Below are positions 8,013 to 17,947 of a stretch of DNA of 64,000 nucleotides, one piece after another; position 1 is the stretch's first letter; every line of letters begins with the position of its first letter. A program made the translations under genes and the position numbers. A model generated the notes under the pieces. That model was not told where the DNA came from and made no database searches. It saw only the letters and a program-made list of their open reading frames with translations. Source of the stretch: an uncultured Rhodobacter sp. Lineage in GTDB: Bacteria; Pseudomonadota; Alphaproteobacteria; Rhodobacterales; Rhodobacteraceae. Location of the stretch: positions 1-64,000 of the forward strand of contig CAMFII010000010.1 of the NCBI GenBank assembly GCA_945952585.1. Reading direction: 5' to 3'.

Positions 8013-8177
8013 ATGCTGAACGTGATCGCACGCTTCAAGGAAGCTGCCCGCAAGCAGGTTCTTTACCGTCGCACGCGGCAGGAAATCGAAAACATGCCGC
8101 TCGACATCGCGCTTGACCTCGGGATCTACCGCGGGGACGCCGATAGGATCGCCCGGGAAGCCGTTTACGGCTACTGA
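8013..8177 (+). CDS. Small basic DUF1127-type protein (YjiS-like)
   Basis: 54 residues, MLNVIARFKEAARKQVLYRRTRQEIENMPLD and onward, ending VYGY. The Arg-rich N-terminal helix followed by LPLDIALDLGIYR-like sequence is the DUF1127 pattern (R-R-T-R-Q-E-I, then D-L-G-I). DUF1127 proteins are short arginine-rich proteins; one in Rhodobacter sphaeroides (CcaF1) binds RNA and is linked to C1 and pyruvate metabolism through adjacent small RNAs. AAGGAAAT precedes the ATG by five bases. The gene stands alone between the antiporter and coaD, has the gap-type operator upstream and ends in two hairpins, the second a terminator (8214-8245). Confidence 0.82.
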   Translation: MLNVIARFKEAARKQVLYRRTRQEIENMPLDIALDLGIYRGDADRIAREAVYGY

Positions 8178-8213
8178 CGGCGCGCCCCTTCCGGGGCGTC
8201 AGACAGGGAATTC

Positions 8214-8245
8214 AAGGGGCCGGTTCGGAAGAACCGCCCCTTTTT
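8214..8245 (+). terminator. Rho-independent terminator of the DUF1127 gene
   Basis: AAGGGGC-C-GGTTC, loop GGAA, GAACC-GCCCC with one bulge, followed by TTTTT. A smaller hairpin (CGCCCC-TTCC-GGGGCG, 8183-8198) lies between the stop codon and this one, so the 3' UTR holds two stems. It may also help end the convergent coaD transcript. Confidence 0.8.
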
Positions 8246-8249
8246 CCTT

Positions 8250-8741
8250 TCAGCGGAACTTCTGCACCAACGCCGCGTCGACGGTCGGCGTGACGAACTT
8301 CGACACATCGCCACCCAGTCGCGCGATTTCCTTGACCAGTTTCGACGCGATGGCCTGCCGCCGGGCATCGGCCATCAGGAAGACAGTCTCGATGCTGGAA
8401 TCTAGTGCGCGGTTCATCCCGACCATCTGGAATTCATACTCGAAATCCGCGACCGCCCGCAGGCCACGGACGATGACGGTGGCACCCACGTCACGGGCGC
8501 AGTCAATCAGCAGGTTCTCGAAGGGATGGACGACGATCTCGCCGCCCGTGCGGGCGACGATCTGCTGACATTCTTCCTCGACCATGGCGACACGCTCTTC
8601 AAGGCTGAAGAGCGGGCCCTTGTCGCGGTTGATCGCGACGCCGATCACCAGCCTGTCAACCAGCGCCATCGCCCGCTGGATGATGTCGATATGCCCAAGC
8701 GTCACCGGATCGAAAGTGCCGGGATAAAGACCGATGCGCAT
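8250..8741 (-). CDS. coaD: Pantetheine-phosphate adenylyltransferase
   Basis: 163 residues. Transfers AMP from ATP to 4'-phosphopantetheine, the fourth step of coenzyme A synthesis, in the cytosol. Seen: MRIGLYPGTFDPVTLGHIDI with the nucleotidyltransferase T/HxGH signature (TLGH), VRGLRAVADFEYEFQM with the conserved RGLR, and the ISSxxVKEI-like segment IASKLVKEIARLGGDVSKFV. Length and termini match the bacterial family. ATG 8741 begins exactly at the family N-terminus; the longer frame to 8804 has no support. Single gene, convergent with DUF1127. Confidence 0.97.
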   Translation of the reverse strand: MRIGLYPGTFDPVTLGHIDIIQRAMALVDRLVIGVAINRDKGPLFSLEERVAMVEEECQQIVARTGGEIVVHPFENLLIDCARDVGATVIVRGLRAVADFEYEFQMVGMNRALDSSIETVFLMADARRQAIASKLVKEIARLGGDVSKFVTPTVDAALVQKFR

Positions 8742-8825
8742 GGAACCCCTCTCGTTGCCCCGCGCGCCACGCAACATTATTGCGCGGGGCTTTGCAAGCG
8801 CCAAAGTGTCCCGGTAGCCTGCGGC

Positions 8826-9260
8826 TCAATAGCCCTTGATCATGCCTTCAAGCGCGTCCTTCTCGGCGGCCAGTTCCGCCAGGCGCGCCTTGACCACATC
8901 GCCGATCGAAATCAGCCCGATCATCTGCCCGCCCTCGATCACCGGCATGTGGCGGAAGCGACCGTCGGTCATCGTCTGCAGCACGTCCAGTGCCGTCTCT
9001 GACCGTCCGCAGCTGACGATCTTCGAGGTCATCACCTGATCGACCTTCTTGGTCAGACATGAGGTTCCGTACTTGCCCAACTCGCGCACCACGTCGCGCT
9101 CGGACAGGATTCCGGCAACTGTCCTGCCATCCACAGATACAACGACGGCCCCGATCCTGTGCGCCGACAAGATTTCGACCGCCTCGTTGAGGGTCGCACT
9201 CGGCGCGATGGTGACGGTGCCGGTTTGGGGCTTCATCGACAGGATCTGCTGGACGATCAT
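8826..9260 (-). CDS. Stand-alone CBS-pair protein
   Basis: 144 residues made of two CBS modules: TVTIAPSATLNEAVEILSAHRIGAVVV (about 14-40) through GILSERDVVREL, then DQVMTSKIVSCGRSETALDVL through GLISIGDVVKARL. The conserved G-x-x-S/T-x-x-D strands suit nucleotide (AMP/ATP/NAD-type) binding. Proteins of this size and layout are common soluble alphaproteobacterial CBS proteins, often linked to stress or redox sensing, with no fixed partner. The start at 9260 follows GGAGGTACTG; the frame extends to 9317 without a better site. The next gene upstream on this strand is the LysR regulator, whose stop is 53 bases away. Confidence 0.9.
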   Translation of the reverse strand: MIVQQILSMKPQTGTVTIAPSATLNEAVEILSAHRIGAVVVSVDGRTVAGILSERDVVRELGKYGTSCLTKKVDQVMTSKIVSCGRSETALDVLQTMTDGRFRHMPVIEGGQMIGLISIGDVVKARLAELAAEKDALEGMIKGY

Positions 9261-9313
9261 CAGTACCTCCATTCCCTTTATTGCGTCCAGCGTCGCGCCT
9301 GCGTAACTTTCTG

Positions 9314-10207
9314 TCAAGCAATGCTTTCCAGCCTTTGGACCTCCTTTCGGACGCCCTGCGCGAGCAGATCGGCGAAGCGATTGAGCCGGGCGACACGGCG
9401 GTCATCGGCATGGCGGATCAGCCAGAAGGCCCGGGTCAGCGCGACCTCGTCGGGCAGGACCTTGACCAGTTCCGGCGCTGCGGGCATGGCGAACATGTGC
9501 ACGACCCCCACCCCGGCCCCATGCCGCAGCCAGTTCAGTTGCACCGAGACAGAATTCGAGGCCAGGCCCACCGTCTCGGCCCCGACTTCCGACAGGTAGT
9601 CGAGTTCCTTGTCGAAGATCATGTCGGGAATATACCCGACATAGCGCCGCCCTTTCAGATCGGCGGTCGTCCTGATTTCCCCAGCCCGCGCGAGGTAGTC
9701 CCGGCTTGCGGCGAGGCACAGCCTGTAGTCGGTCAGTTTCTGCACGGTCAGCCGCCCTGCCGAGGGTGGAGAGACCCCGACCGCGAGGTCCGCTTCGCGC
9801 TTCGACAGGTTGAAGACGCGGGGAAGCGCCACGATCTGCACCTCGAGTCCCGGATTGGCGTCGCAGATCGCCGCGACCACCTGCGGCAGAAGGTAGTTTG
9901 CGCAGCCGTCCGGCGCGCCGATGCGGATCTGGCCCGACAGGCCCTGTTCGCCGCCGCGCAGCTCCTCAGCCGCGGCACCCATCGCCTGTTCGGCGCGCTC
10001 CGCATGGGGCAGCAGGCGCTGGCCCGCCTCAGTCAGCGCATAGCCTTGCGGGCCCTTGAGGAACAGACGTGCGTCCATGTCCTCTTCCAGCCGGGCGATG
10101 CGGCGGCCAACCGTCGCAGGGTCAATGCGCAGCACCCGGCCGGCCGCCGAAAGGCTTTCCGCCCGCGCCACGGCAAGAAATATCCGCAGATCGTCCCAGT
10201 CGGCCAA
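9314..10207 (-). CDS. LysR-family transcriptional regulator
   Basis: 297 residues. The N-terminal winged helix MADWDDLRIFLAVARAESLSAAGRVLRIDPATVGRRIARLE is of the LysR type, followed by a substrate-binding effector domain (residues about 90-290). The start codon is TTG at 10207, with AAAGGTG seven bases before it; no ATG gives the family N-terminus. The gene is divergent from mmsA with 100 bases between starts, the usual LysR arrangement, so it probably controls mmsA or the wider valine/propanoate catabolic regulon (inference). No specific ligand can be named. Confidence 0.93.
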   Translation of the reverse strand: MADWDDLRIFLAVARAESLSAAGRVLRIDPATVGRRIARLEEDMDARLFLKGPQGYALTEAGQRLLPHAERAEQAMGAAAEELRGGEQGLSGQIRIGAPDGCANYLLPQVVAAICDANPGLEVQIVALPRVFNLSKREADLAVGVSPPSAGRLTVQKLTDYRLCLAASRDYLARAGEIRTTADLKGRRYVGYIPDMIFDKELDYLSEVGAETVGLASNSVSVQLNWLRHGAGVGVVHMFAMPAAPELVKVLPDEVALTRAFWLIRHADDRRVARLNRFADLLAQGVRKEVQRLESIA

Positions 10208-10307
10208 GGATCACCTTTGCAGGAATGCAAAACGATTTTGGAATCTTGCCGCTGTTCGGCGCATTTCCGCAAGCCTATTCTGTCTCCAACGCATCAGGGA
10301 GGATCCC

Positions 10308-11807
10308 ATGAAAGAACTGACTCACTGGATCAACGGCAAGCATGTGAAGGGCACCTCGGGCCGCTTTGCCGACGTCTTCAACCCGGCGACCGGCGAAGTG
10401 CAGGCGAAGGTGCCGCTCGCCTCGAAAGCCGAGCTTGACCACGCCGCCTCCGAGGCCGCGAAGGCTCAGGTCAAATGGGGCGCCACCAACCCGCAGCGCC
10501 GCGCCCGGGTGATGATGGAATTCGTCCGCCTGCTGAACCGCGACATGCAGAAGCTCGCGGAAGTCCTGTCGAGCGAGCACGGCAAGACGGTTCCGGACGC
10601 CAAGGGCGACATACAGCGCGGGCTTGAGGTCATGGAGTTCTGCATCGGCGCGCCGCAGATGCTGAAGGGTGAATTCACCGACAGCGCCGGCCCCGGCATC
10701 GACATGTATTCCATGCGCCAACCCGTTGGCGTTGCAGCCGGAATCACACCGTTCAACTTCCCGGCCATGATCCCGATGTGGAAGATGGGCCCGGCGCTCG
10801 CTTGCGGCAACGCCTTCATCCTGAAGCCATCCGAGCGTGACCCGTCGGTGCCGCTGATGCTGGCCGAGCTGATGCAGGAAGCGGGCCTGCCCGATGGCGT
10901 CCTTCAGGTCGTCAACGGAGACAAGGAAGCGGTCGACGCGATCCTCGACAACCCCGAGATCGGCGCGATCGGCTTCGTGGGCTCCACCCCGATCGCCGAA
11001 TACATCTACGGCCGGGGCTGCTCGAACGGCAAGCGCGTGCAGTGCTTCGGCGGCGCGAAGAACCACATGATCATCATGCCGGATGCCGACATGGACCAGG
11101 CCGCCGATGCGCTGGTCGGCGCGGGCTACGGCGCGGCGGGTGAACGCTGCATGGCGATCTCGGTCGCGGTTCCCGTGGGTGATGCCACGGCGGATGCGCT
11201 GATCGAACGCCTGATCCCGCGGATCGAGAAGCTGAAGGTCGGCCCTTACACTGCCGGCAACGACGTGGATTACGGCCCGGTCGTGACCGCCGCCGCCAAG
11301 GCCAACATCCTTCGCCTCGTCGAATCCGGCGTCCAGCAGGGCGCGAAGCTCGTGGTCGATGGCCGGAACTTCAAGCTGCAGGGCTACGAGGACGGCTTCT
11401 TCGTCGGCCCCCACCTGTTCGACCACGTCACCCGCGACATGGACATCTACAAGAAAGAGATCTTCGGACCGGTCCTGTCGACCGTGCGCGCCAAGACCTA
11501 TGAAGAGGCCCTCGCCTACGCGATGGACCACGAATACGGCAACGGCACCGCGATCTTCACCCGCGACGGCGACACGGCGCGCGACTTCGCCAACCGCGTC
11601 AACGTCGGCATGATCGGCATCAACGTTCCGATCCCGGTTCCGCTGGCCTACCACACCTTCGGCGGCTGGAAGAAATCGGCCTTCGGCGACCTGAACCAGC
11701 ACGGCCCGGACGCCTTCCGCTTCTACACCCGGACCAAGACGATCACCTCGCGTTGGCCCTCGGGGATCAAGGAAGGCGCGAGCCTGAACTTCAAGCCGAT
11801 GGACTGA
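10308..11807 (+). CDS. mmsA: CoA-acylating methylmalonate-semialdehyde dehydrogenase
   Basis: 499 residues. Converts (methyl)malonate semialdehyde plus CoA and NAD to propionyl-CoA or acetyl-CoA in valine, thymine and inositol breakdown. Seen: aldehyde-dehydrogenase fold with GITPFNFPAMIPMWKMGPALACGN, KPSERDP, GSTPIAEYIY, catalytic Cys281 in GERCMAIS, KEIFGPVL, and a C-terminus TRTKTITSRWPSG specific to the MmsA subgroup. ATG 10308 follows AGGGAGGATCCC; the frame continues upstream only as non-family sequence. It stands alone, divergent from the LysR gene, and ends at the terminator 11831-11858. Confidence 0.96.
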   Translation: MKELTHWINGKHVKGTSGRFADVFNPATGEVQAKVPLASKAELDHAASEAAKAQVKWGATNPQRRARVMMEFVRLLNRDMQKLAEVLSSEHGKTVPDAKGDIQRGLEVMEFCIGAPQMLKGEFTDSAGPGIDMYSMRQPVGVAAGITPFNFPAMIPMWKMGPALACGNAFILKPSERDPSVPLMLAELMQEAGLPDGVLQVVNGDKEAVDAILDNPEIGAIGFVGSTPIAEYIYGRGCSNGKRVQCFGGAKNHMIIMPDADMDQAADALVGAGYGAAGERCMAISVAVPVGDATADALIERLIPRIEKLKVGPYTAGNDVDYGPVVTAAAKANILRLVESGVQQGAKLVVDGRNFKLQGYEDGFFVGPHLFDHVTRDMDIYKKEIFGPVLSTVRAKTYEEALAYAMDHEYGNGTAIFTRDGDTARDFANRVNVGMIGINVPIPVPLAYHTFGGWKKSAFGDLNQHGPDAFRFYTRTKTITSRWPSGIKEGASLNFKPMD

Positions 11808-11830
11808 TCTGCAACGCAGATAAATTGAAG

Positions 11831-11858
11831 ACGGCCCCGGATATCTCCGGGGCCGTTT
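11831..11858 (+). terminator. Rho-independent terminator of mmsA
   Basis: A perfect 10-bp stem ACGGCCCCGG / CCGGGGCCGT with loop ATATCT and a short TTT tail, 23 bases after the mmsA stop codon. Confidence 0.85.
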
Positions 11859-11966
11859 CGCATTCAGAGACAATAATTCGCCGGAATCCGCCGATAGACT
11901 CTGGGCCGGGATGACCTTGCGCCTTGCCCGGGCTAGGTCCTGCTGGAAGCGAAATCGAGGATTCCG

Positions 11967-12329
11967 ATGAAACGTCTTGTCATTGCTGCCACCCTTCTGA
12001 CCGCCCTGGCCGCGATACCTGTCGCCGCGGAAGCCAAAGGCTGCCCGCCGGGGCTGGCCAAGAAAGCCGTGCCCTGCGTCCCGCCCGGGCAGGCGCACAA
12101 GATGTACCGCTACGACGATGATGACGATCACGAGCATTCGCATCACCGCCACGGCACATACATCACCGACTACGACTATGAGCGCCTGCGCTACCCCGAC
12201 CGCTACGGCCTGCCGCCGCTGCGTCCCGGCGAGCGCTACTATATCGCCGATGGCCAGATCTACCGGGTCGACAGCCAGACCTACAAGATCCTGAACCTGA
12301 TCGGCGCTGTCTCGGCGTTTCTGAACTAA
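11967..12329 (+). CDS. Secreted RcnB-like small protein
   Basis: 120 residues. A signal peptide (MKRLVIAATLLTALAAIPVAAEA, cleavage near residue 23) is followed by GCPPGLAKKAVPCVPPGQA, then a very acidic and His-rich linker (DDDDDHEHSHHRHG) and a C-terminal YGLPPLRPGERYYIADGQIYRVD. The last part is the RcnB/YdgD-type motif of small periplasmic proteins; E. coli RcnB affects nickel/cobalt efflux. The Asp/His run could bind divalent metal, which is inference. ATG 11967 has GAGG five bases upstream. No metal transporter is adjacent, and the gene is followed after 62 bases by a Crp-type regulator. Confidence 0.8.
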   Translation: MKRLVIAATLLTALAAIPVAAEAKGCPPGLAKKAVPCVPPGQAHKMYRYDDDDDHEHSHHRHGTYITDYDYERLRYPDRYGLPPLRPGERYYIADGQIYRVDSQTYKILNLIGAVSAFLN

Positions 12330-12391
12330 ACGGTTGATCGAGGTCCTCGCCGCATCCTAGGTCTGGGTGGCATCGCCTCTCGGGACATCCA

Positions 12392-13048
12392 ATGACCGCC
12401 TGGACTGATTCCCCCCTTCTCTCCAGCCTTGACGGCCCGGCACGGGATACGCTTGCGCGTCTTGCGGCATTGAATGTGCCGAAAGGTGCAGCGCTGTTTC
12501 ACCCCGGTGACGTTGCCAAGGGTTTTGTCGTCGTCCTGTCGGGCCGGATCGAGGTCTATCTGACCGGCCCGACCGGGCGCGAGATCCTGCTTTACGCGGT
12601 CGAGCCGGGCGAGAGCTGTGTGCAGACGACGCTCGGACTTCTTGGCGGCGAGGATTATTCGGGCGAGGCGATCGCCGCCACCGATTGCCGGCTGGTACTG
12701 ATCCCGCGACCGACATTCCTTGCCTTGATGGATGGATCCGAGCCTTTCCGCCGCTTCGTCTTCGCCGCTTTCGCGCAGCGGATGCAGGGGATGATGCATG
12801 TGCTGGAGCGGGTCGCCTTCACCCGGGTAGAATGCCGGCTTGCGGCCGAGCTGCTGCACATCGCCGAGGGGCGCGAAGTCCATGCGACGCAGGCGGAACT
12901 GGCCACGCGCATCGGCTCTGCGCGCGAGGTGGTGACGCGCCGTCTCGACCAGTTCGCCAGTCGGGGCTGGGTGACGACCGAGCGAGGCCGTGTCAGCCTG
13001 ACCGATATTCCCGCCCTGCGCCGCCTCGCGGCTGCCGGCGAAGATTGA
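12392..13048 (+). CDS. Crp/Fnr-family transcriptional regulator
   Basis: 218 residues: effector domain (GAALFHPGDVAKGFVVVLSGRIEV, about 30-115), dimerisation helix, then a winged helix (ATQAELATRIGSAREVVTRRLDQFASRGWV, about 165-195). It lacks the N-terminal cysteine cluster of Fnr, and the cAMP-contacting Glu/Arg-Ser-Thr set of Crp is not obvious, so the ligand is unknown; it has Cys in ESCVQTTLGLLGG, at a position where related regulators near DUF2892 genes carry a redox-active Cys (inference). The DUF2892 gene starts 95 bases downstream on the same strand, and an inverted repeat GTGAC-GTG-GTCAC lies between the two. Confidence 0.9.
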   Translation: MTAWTDSPLLSSLDGPARDTLARLAALNVPKGAALFHPGDVAKGFVVVLSGRIEVYLTGPTGREILLYAVEPGESCVQTTLGLLGGEDYSGEAIAATDCRLVLIPRPTFLALMDGSEPFRRFVFAAFAQRMQGMMHVLERVAFTRVECRLAAELLHIAEGREVHATQAELATRIGSAREVVTRRLDQFASRGWVTTERGRVSLTDIPALRRLAAAGED

Positions 13049-13143
13049 TCCCGCTTGGTGACGTGGTCACAGACGCGGCGCGCCTTCCGTGCCAAGGTCC
13101 CGCCATGCCCCGAAACCAGGGGCGCAGAAAAGGGACCAAGACC

Positions 13144-13350
13144 ATGTTCACCACCAATGTCGGCGGCATTGACCGCATCCTTCGTATCGTCGTCGGGCTT
13201 GCGCTTCTCGTCTGGTTCTTCGTCGATCAAGGCACGGGTTTCTGGCATTTCGCCAAGCTGATCGGGATCGTCCCGCTGGCGACCGGCCTGCTCAGCACCT
13301 GCCCGCTCTATTCGATCCTGGGCATCAGCACCTGTCCGATGAAAGCCTGA
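13144..13350 (+). CDS. DUF2892 small membrane protein
   Basis: 68 residues with a conserved N-terminus (N-V-G-G-I-D-R-I-L-R), two hydrophobic segments (about 14-30 and 34-55) and the C-terminal cysteines TCPLYSILGISTCPMKA. This is the DUF2892 fold found fused to rhodanese domains in YgaP-type sulfurtransferases and as free small membrane proteins near sulfur-related regulators. Topology: short N-terminus, two membrane helices, Cys residues at the C-terminal side. It follows the Crp-type regulator and is probably its target. AAGGGACC precedes the ATG. Confidence 0.9.
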   Translation: MFTTNVGGIDRILRIVVGLALLVWFFVDQGTGFWHFAKLIGIVPLATGLLSTCPLYSILGISTCPMKA

Positions 13351-13352
13351 TC

Positions 13353-14327
13353 CTAATTGTGCTCAAGCGCCCGGAGGCGGCGCGAGAAGGTGGGGCCATC
13401 CGGCCCCGCCACCCTCTCCCCTGGGATGATCGCCTCCTGCATGACCTGGTCGAAGGGCACATCGGTGCGGATCGCCCCGTGCTCATACAGGTATTCCGGG
13501 AAATAGCCCGACAGCAGCACCCGCCAGTTCAGCGGCAGGCCCGGCTCGATCTTGCGCGCAAGCCGCCAGACCACGGTCGTGCAATTGGTGGTCAGGGTGT
13601 TGTAGAATTCCGGCTCGCGCGCCAGCTGGTTGCCGAGCGCCAGGTATTCAAGGAACAGTTCCTTCCGCCGCTCGGGGCCAAGATTAAGCGCGAAGATGCG
13701 CACGGTTTCCGGCGGGGCGTCGCGCACATCGGTGCGCAGGCGAATGATGTCGCGCTCCTCCGCCGCCAGCAGGACCAGCGTATAAAGCCGGAAGAAGCCG
13801 CCGATGGTGGTATAGACCTGCCCCTTGGCCTTGCGCGTCTCGGCCGAGAAAACGACATGCTGGCCGTCCTTGAAGCCGAATCCGACCAGCACATGGGCGA
13901 TCGCGGGGTTGCCCCAGACCGAAGTGAACAGGTCGACCGAGGTGATCTCGTCGATATTGTAGCTCTTCTCCTCCCACCGGGGGATGAAATCGCTGGTAGT
14001 TCGCCAGTCGAAATCTCGCACATGATGCAGCGTGGCGATGTTGCCGTTGATTTCCGAGGTGACGCCGAACTCGACATCGGGCTGCCAGTCGCGGTCGTTT
14101 GACGGACGGATCGAGTTCCACCAGACTGCCGCAAGGAAGAACAGGACCCCGGCTGCAAGCCAGACCGTCCAGACATTGTTGGCCCACCACAGGCGGGCAA
14201 GCGCAACGGCGGCCCCGACGATCAGAATCTGGATGGCAATCCGACCGACGCCCGCGAACTGGTAGTGCACAGCCATCGCCAGCAGAATGAGGAACGGCAG
14301 GATCAGCAGCAACTGGAACGTCCGCAT
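13353..14327 (-). CDS. DUF4105 membrane-anchored protein
   Basis: About 324 residues from the ATG at 14327. Three hydrophobic N-terminal segments (LLLILPFLILLAMAV, IAIQILIVGAAVALARLWW, VWLAAGVLFFLAAVWW) lead into a long soluble domain. Its middle matches DUF4105, with F-G-F-K-D-G, a Y-T-L-V region and the invariant TTNCTTVVWRLA near residue 250. The Asn-Cys-Thr and nearby His resemble a papain-like/NlpC-type catalytic Cys, but no enzymatic role has been shown to my knowledge. ATG codons at 14396 and 14408 are in frame and would add a 23-27-residue basic leader; no site has a clear ribosome-binding sequence, so the start is uncertain. Convergent with DUF2892. Confidence 0.82.
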   Translation of the reverse strand: MRTFQLLLILPFLILLAMAVHYQFAGVGRIAIQILIVGAAVALARLWWANNVWTVWLAAGVLFFLAAVWWNSIRPSNDRDWQPDVEFGVTSEINGNIATLHHVRDFDWRTTSDFIPRWEEKSYNIDEITSVDLFTSVWGNPAIAHVLVGFGFKDGQHVVFSAETRKAKGQVYTTIGGFFRLYTLVLLAAEERDIIRLRTDVRDAPPETVRIFALNLGPERRKELFLEYLALGNQLAREPEFYNTLTTNCTTVVWRLARKIEPGLPLNWRVLLSGYFPEYLYEHGAIRTDVPFDQVMQEAIIPGERVAGPDGPTFSRRLRALEHN

Positions 14328-14520
14328 CAGAAGGTGCCGCCGACCCGGCGGAGAGGACCGGAAATTGAGTCCGAAGCCGTTCTTACCGCCTGTCATCGCG
14401 CCCCGCATCCCCAGTCTTGCCGGGTCTTCGCCCGTCTCAGCGCACAGACTGTCATGCTTCGCGGCCCCGCGCCACCCGGGGCGCCGCGTCATTCGGCGGG
14501 GGGCCGCGCGTCAGACGCGG

Positions 14521-17379
<2,859 letters not shown>

Positions 17380-17447
17380 GAAAGCCCCCAACACCCGGAC
17401 CCGCTGATAGATAGGCGAAGGGAACCGAGTCTCCAATGCGAAATTGT

Positions 17448-17462
17448 GAACGAATAGTGAAC
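17448..17462 (-). promoter_or_regulatory. LexA (SOS) box upstream of uvrA
   Basis: GAAC at 17448-17451 and GAAC at 17459-17462 are separated by seven bases; read on the uvrA strand this is GTTC-N7-GTTC, the direct-repeat LexA operator described for Rhodobacter and other alphaproteobacteria. It sits about 70 bases before the uvrA start codon. Confidence 0.85.
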
Positions 17463-17510
17463 AAGTACAAGGTCAATGACAAGGGCGATAGGGAAATGGG
17501 CAACCCGCCG

Positions 17511-17537
17511 TTGACATTCAATTTATCGAATTTAAAT
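17511..17537 (+). promoter_or_regulatory. Rhodanese promoter with ATTC-N8-GAAT persulfide-repressor box
   Basis: TTGACA at 17511-17516 is a good -35 element, and an AT-rich TTAAAT follows at 17532-17537. The inverted repeat ATTC (17516-17519), eight bases, GAAT (17528-17531) fills the spacer. ATTC-N8-GAAT is the operator reported for SqrR/BigR-type persulfide-sensing ArsR repressors. Its position inside the promoter implies repression that is lifted by sulfide or persulfide. Confidence 0.75.
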
Positions 17538-17578
17538 CTGGACGAACCAGGCCCCTCCTGCAACCCACAAGGACTGCC

Positions 17579-17947
17579 ATGTTGAACCTCTTCCGCTCTT
17601 CCGGTCCCAAGGTATCCTCCATCGCCCCCGCCGACGCCATTGCCCGGGCCAAGGCGGGGACGTTGACCCTGCTCGATGTCAGCGAGGTGGCCGAGGTGGC
17701 TGCGTCCGGGAAGGCCAAAGGTGCGGTTCACATCCCGCTTGGCCTTGTGACGGTCAAGGCGGACCCCAAGGCGCCCGATCTTGATCCACGCCTGTCCTCG
17801 GACAAGCCGGTCGCGGTCTACTGCATGATGGGCGGCCGCAGTGCGAAGGCTGCCGAGGCGCTGATCGCGATGGGCTATACCGAGGTCTATAACCTCGGTG
17901 GGCTCTCGAACTGGACCGGCGCCGGCGGGGAAGTCGAAAAGGCCTAA
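17579..17947 (+). CDS. Single-domain rhodanese (sulfurtransferase)
   Basis: 122 residues forming one rhodanese domain: LLDVSEVAEVAASGKAKGAVHIP, then the active-site loop VYCMMGGRSAKAAEAL with Cys near residue 82 as persulfide carrier, then YNLGGLSNW. The loop C-M-M-G-G-R-S has the six-residue length of sulfur-acting rhodaneses rather than the seven of Cdc25-type phosphatases. Start ATG 17579 follows ACAAGGACTGCC. The upstream ATTC-N8-GAAT box ties it to sulfide/persulfide control. Its stop overlaps the stop of the convergent MFS gene by two bases. Confidence 0.92.
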   Translation: MLNLFRSSGPKVSSIAPADAIARAKAGTLTLLDVSEVAEVAASGKAKGAVHIPLGLVTVKADPKAPDLDPRLSSDKPVAVYCMMGGRSAKAAEALIAMGYTEVYNLGGLSNWTGAGGEVEKA

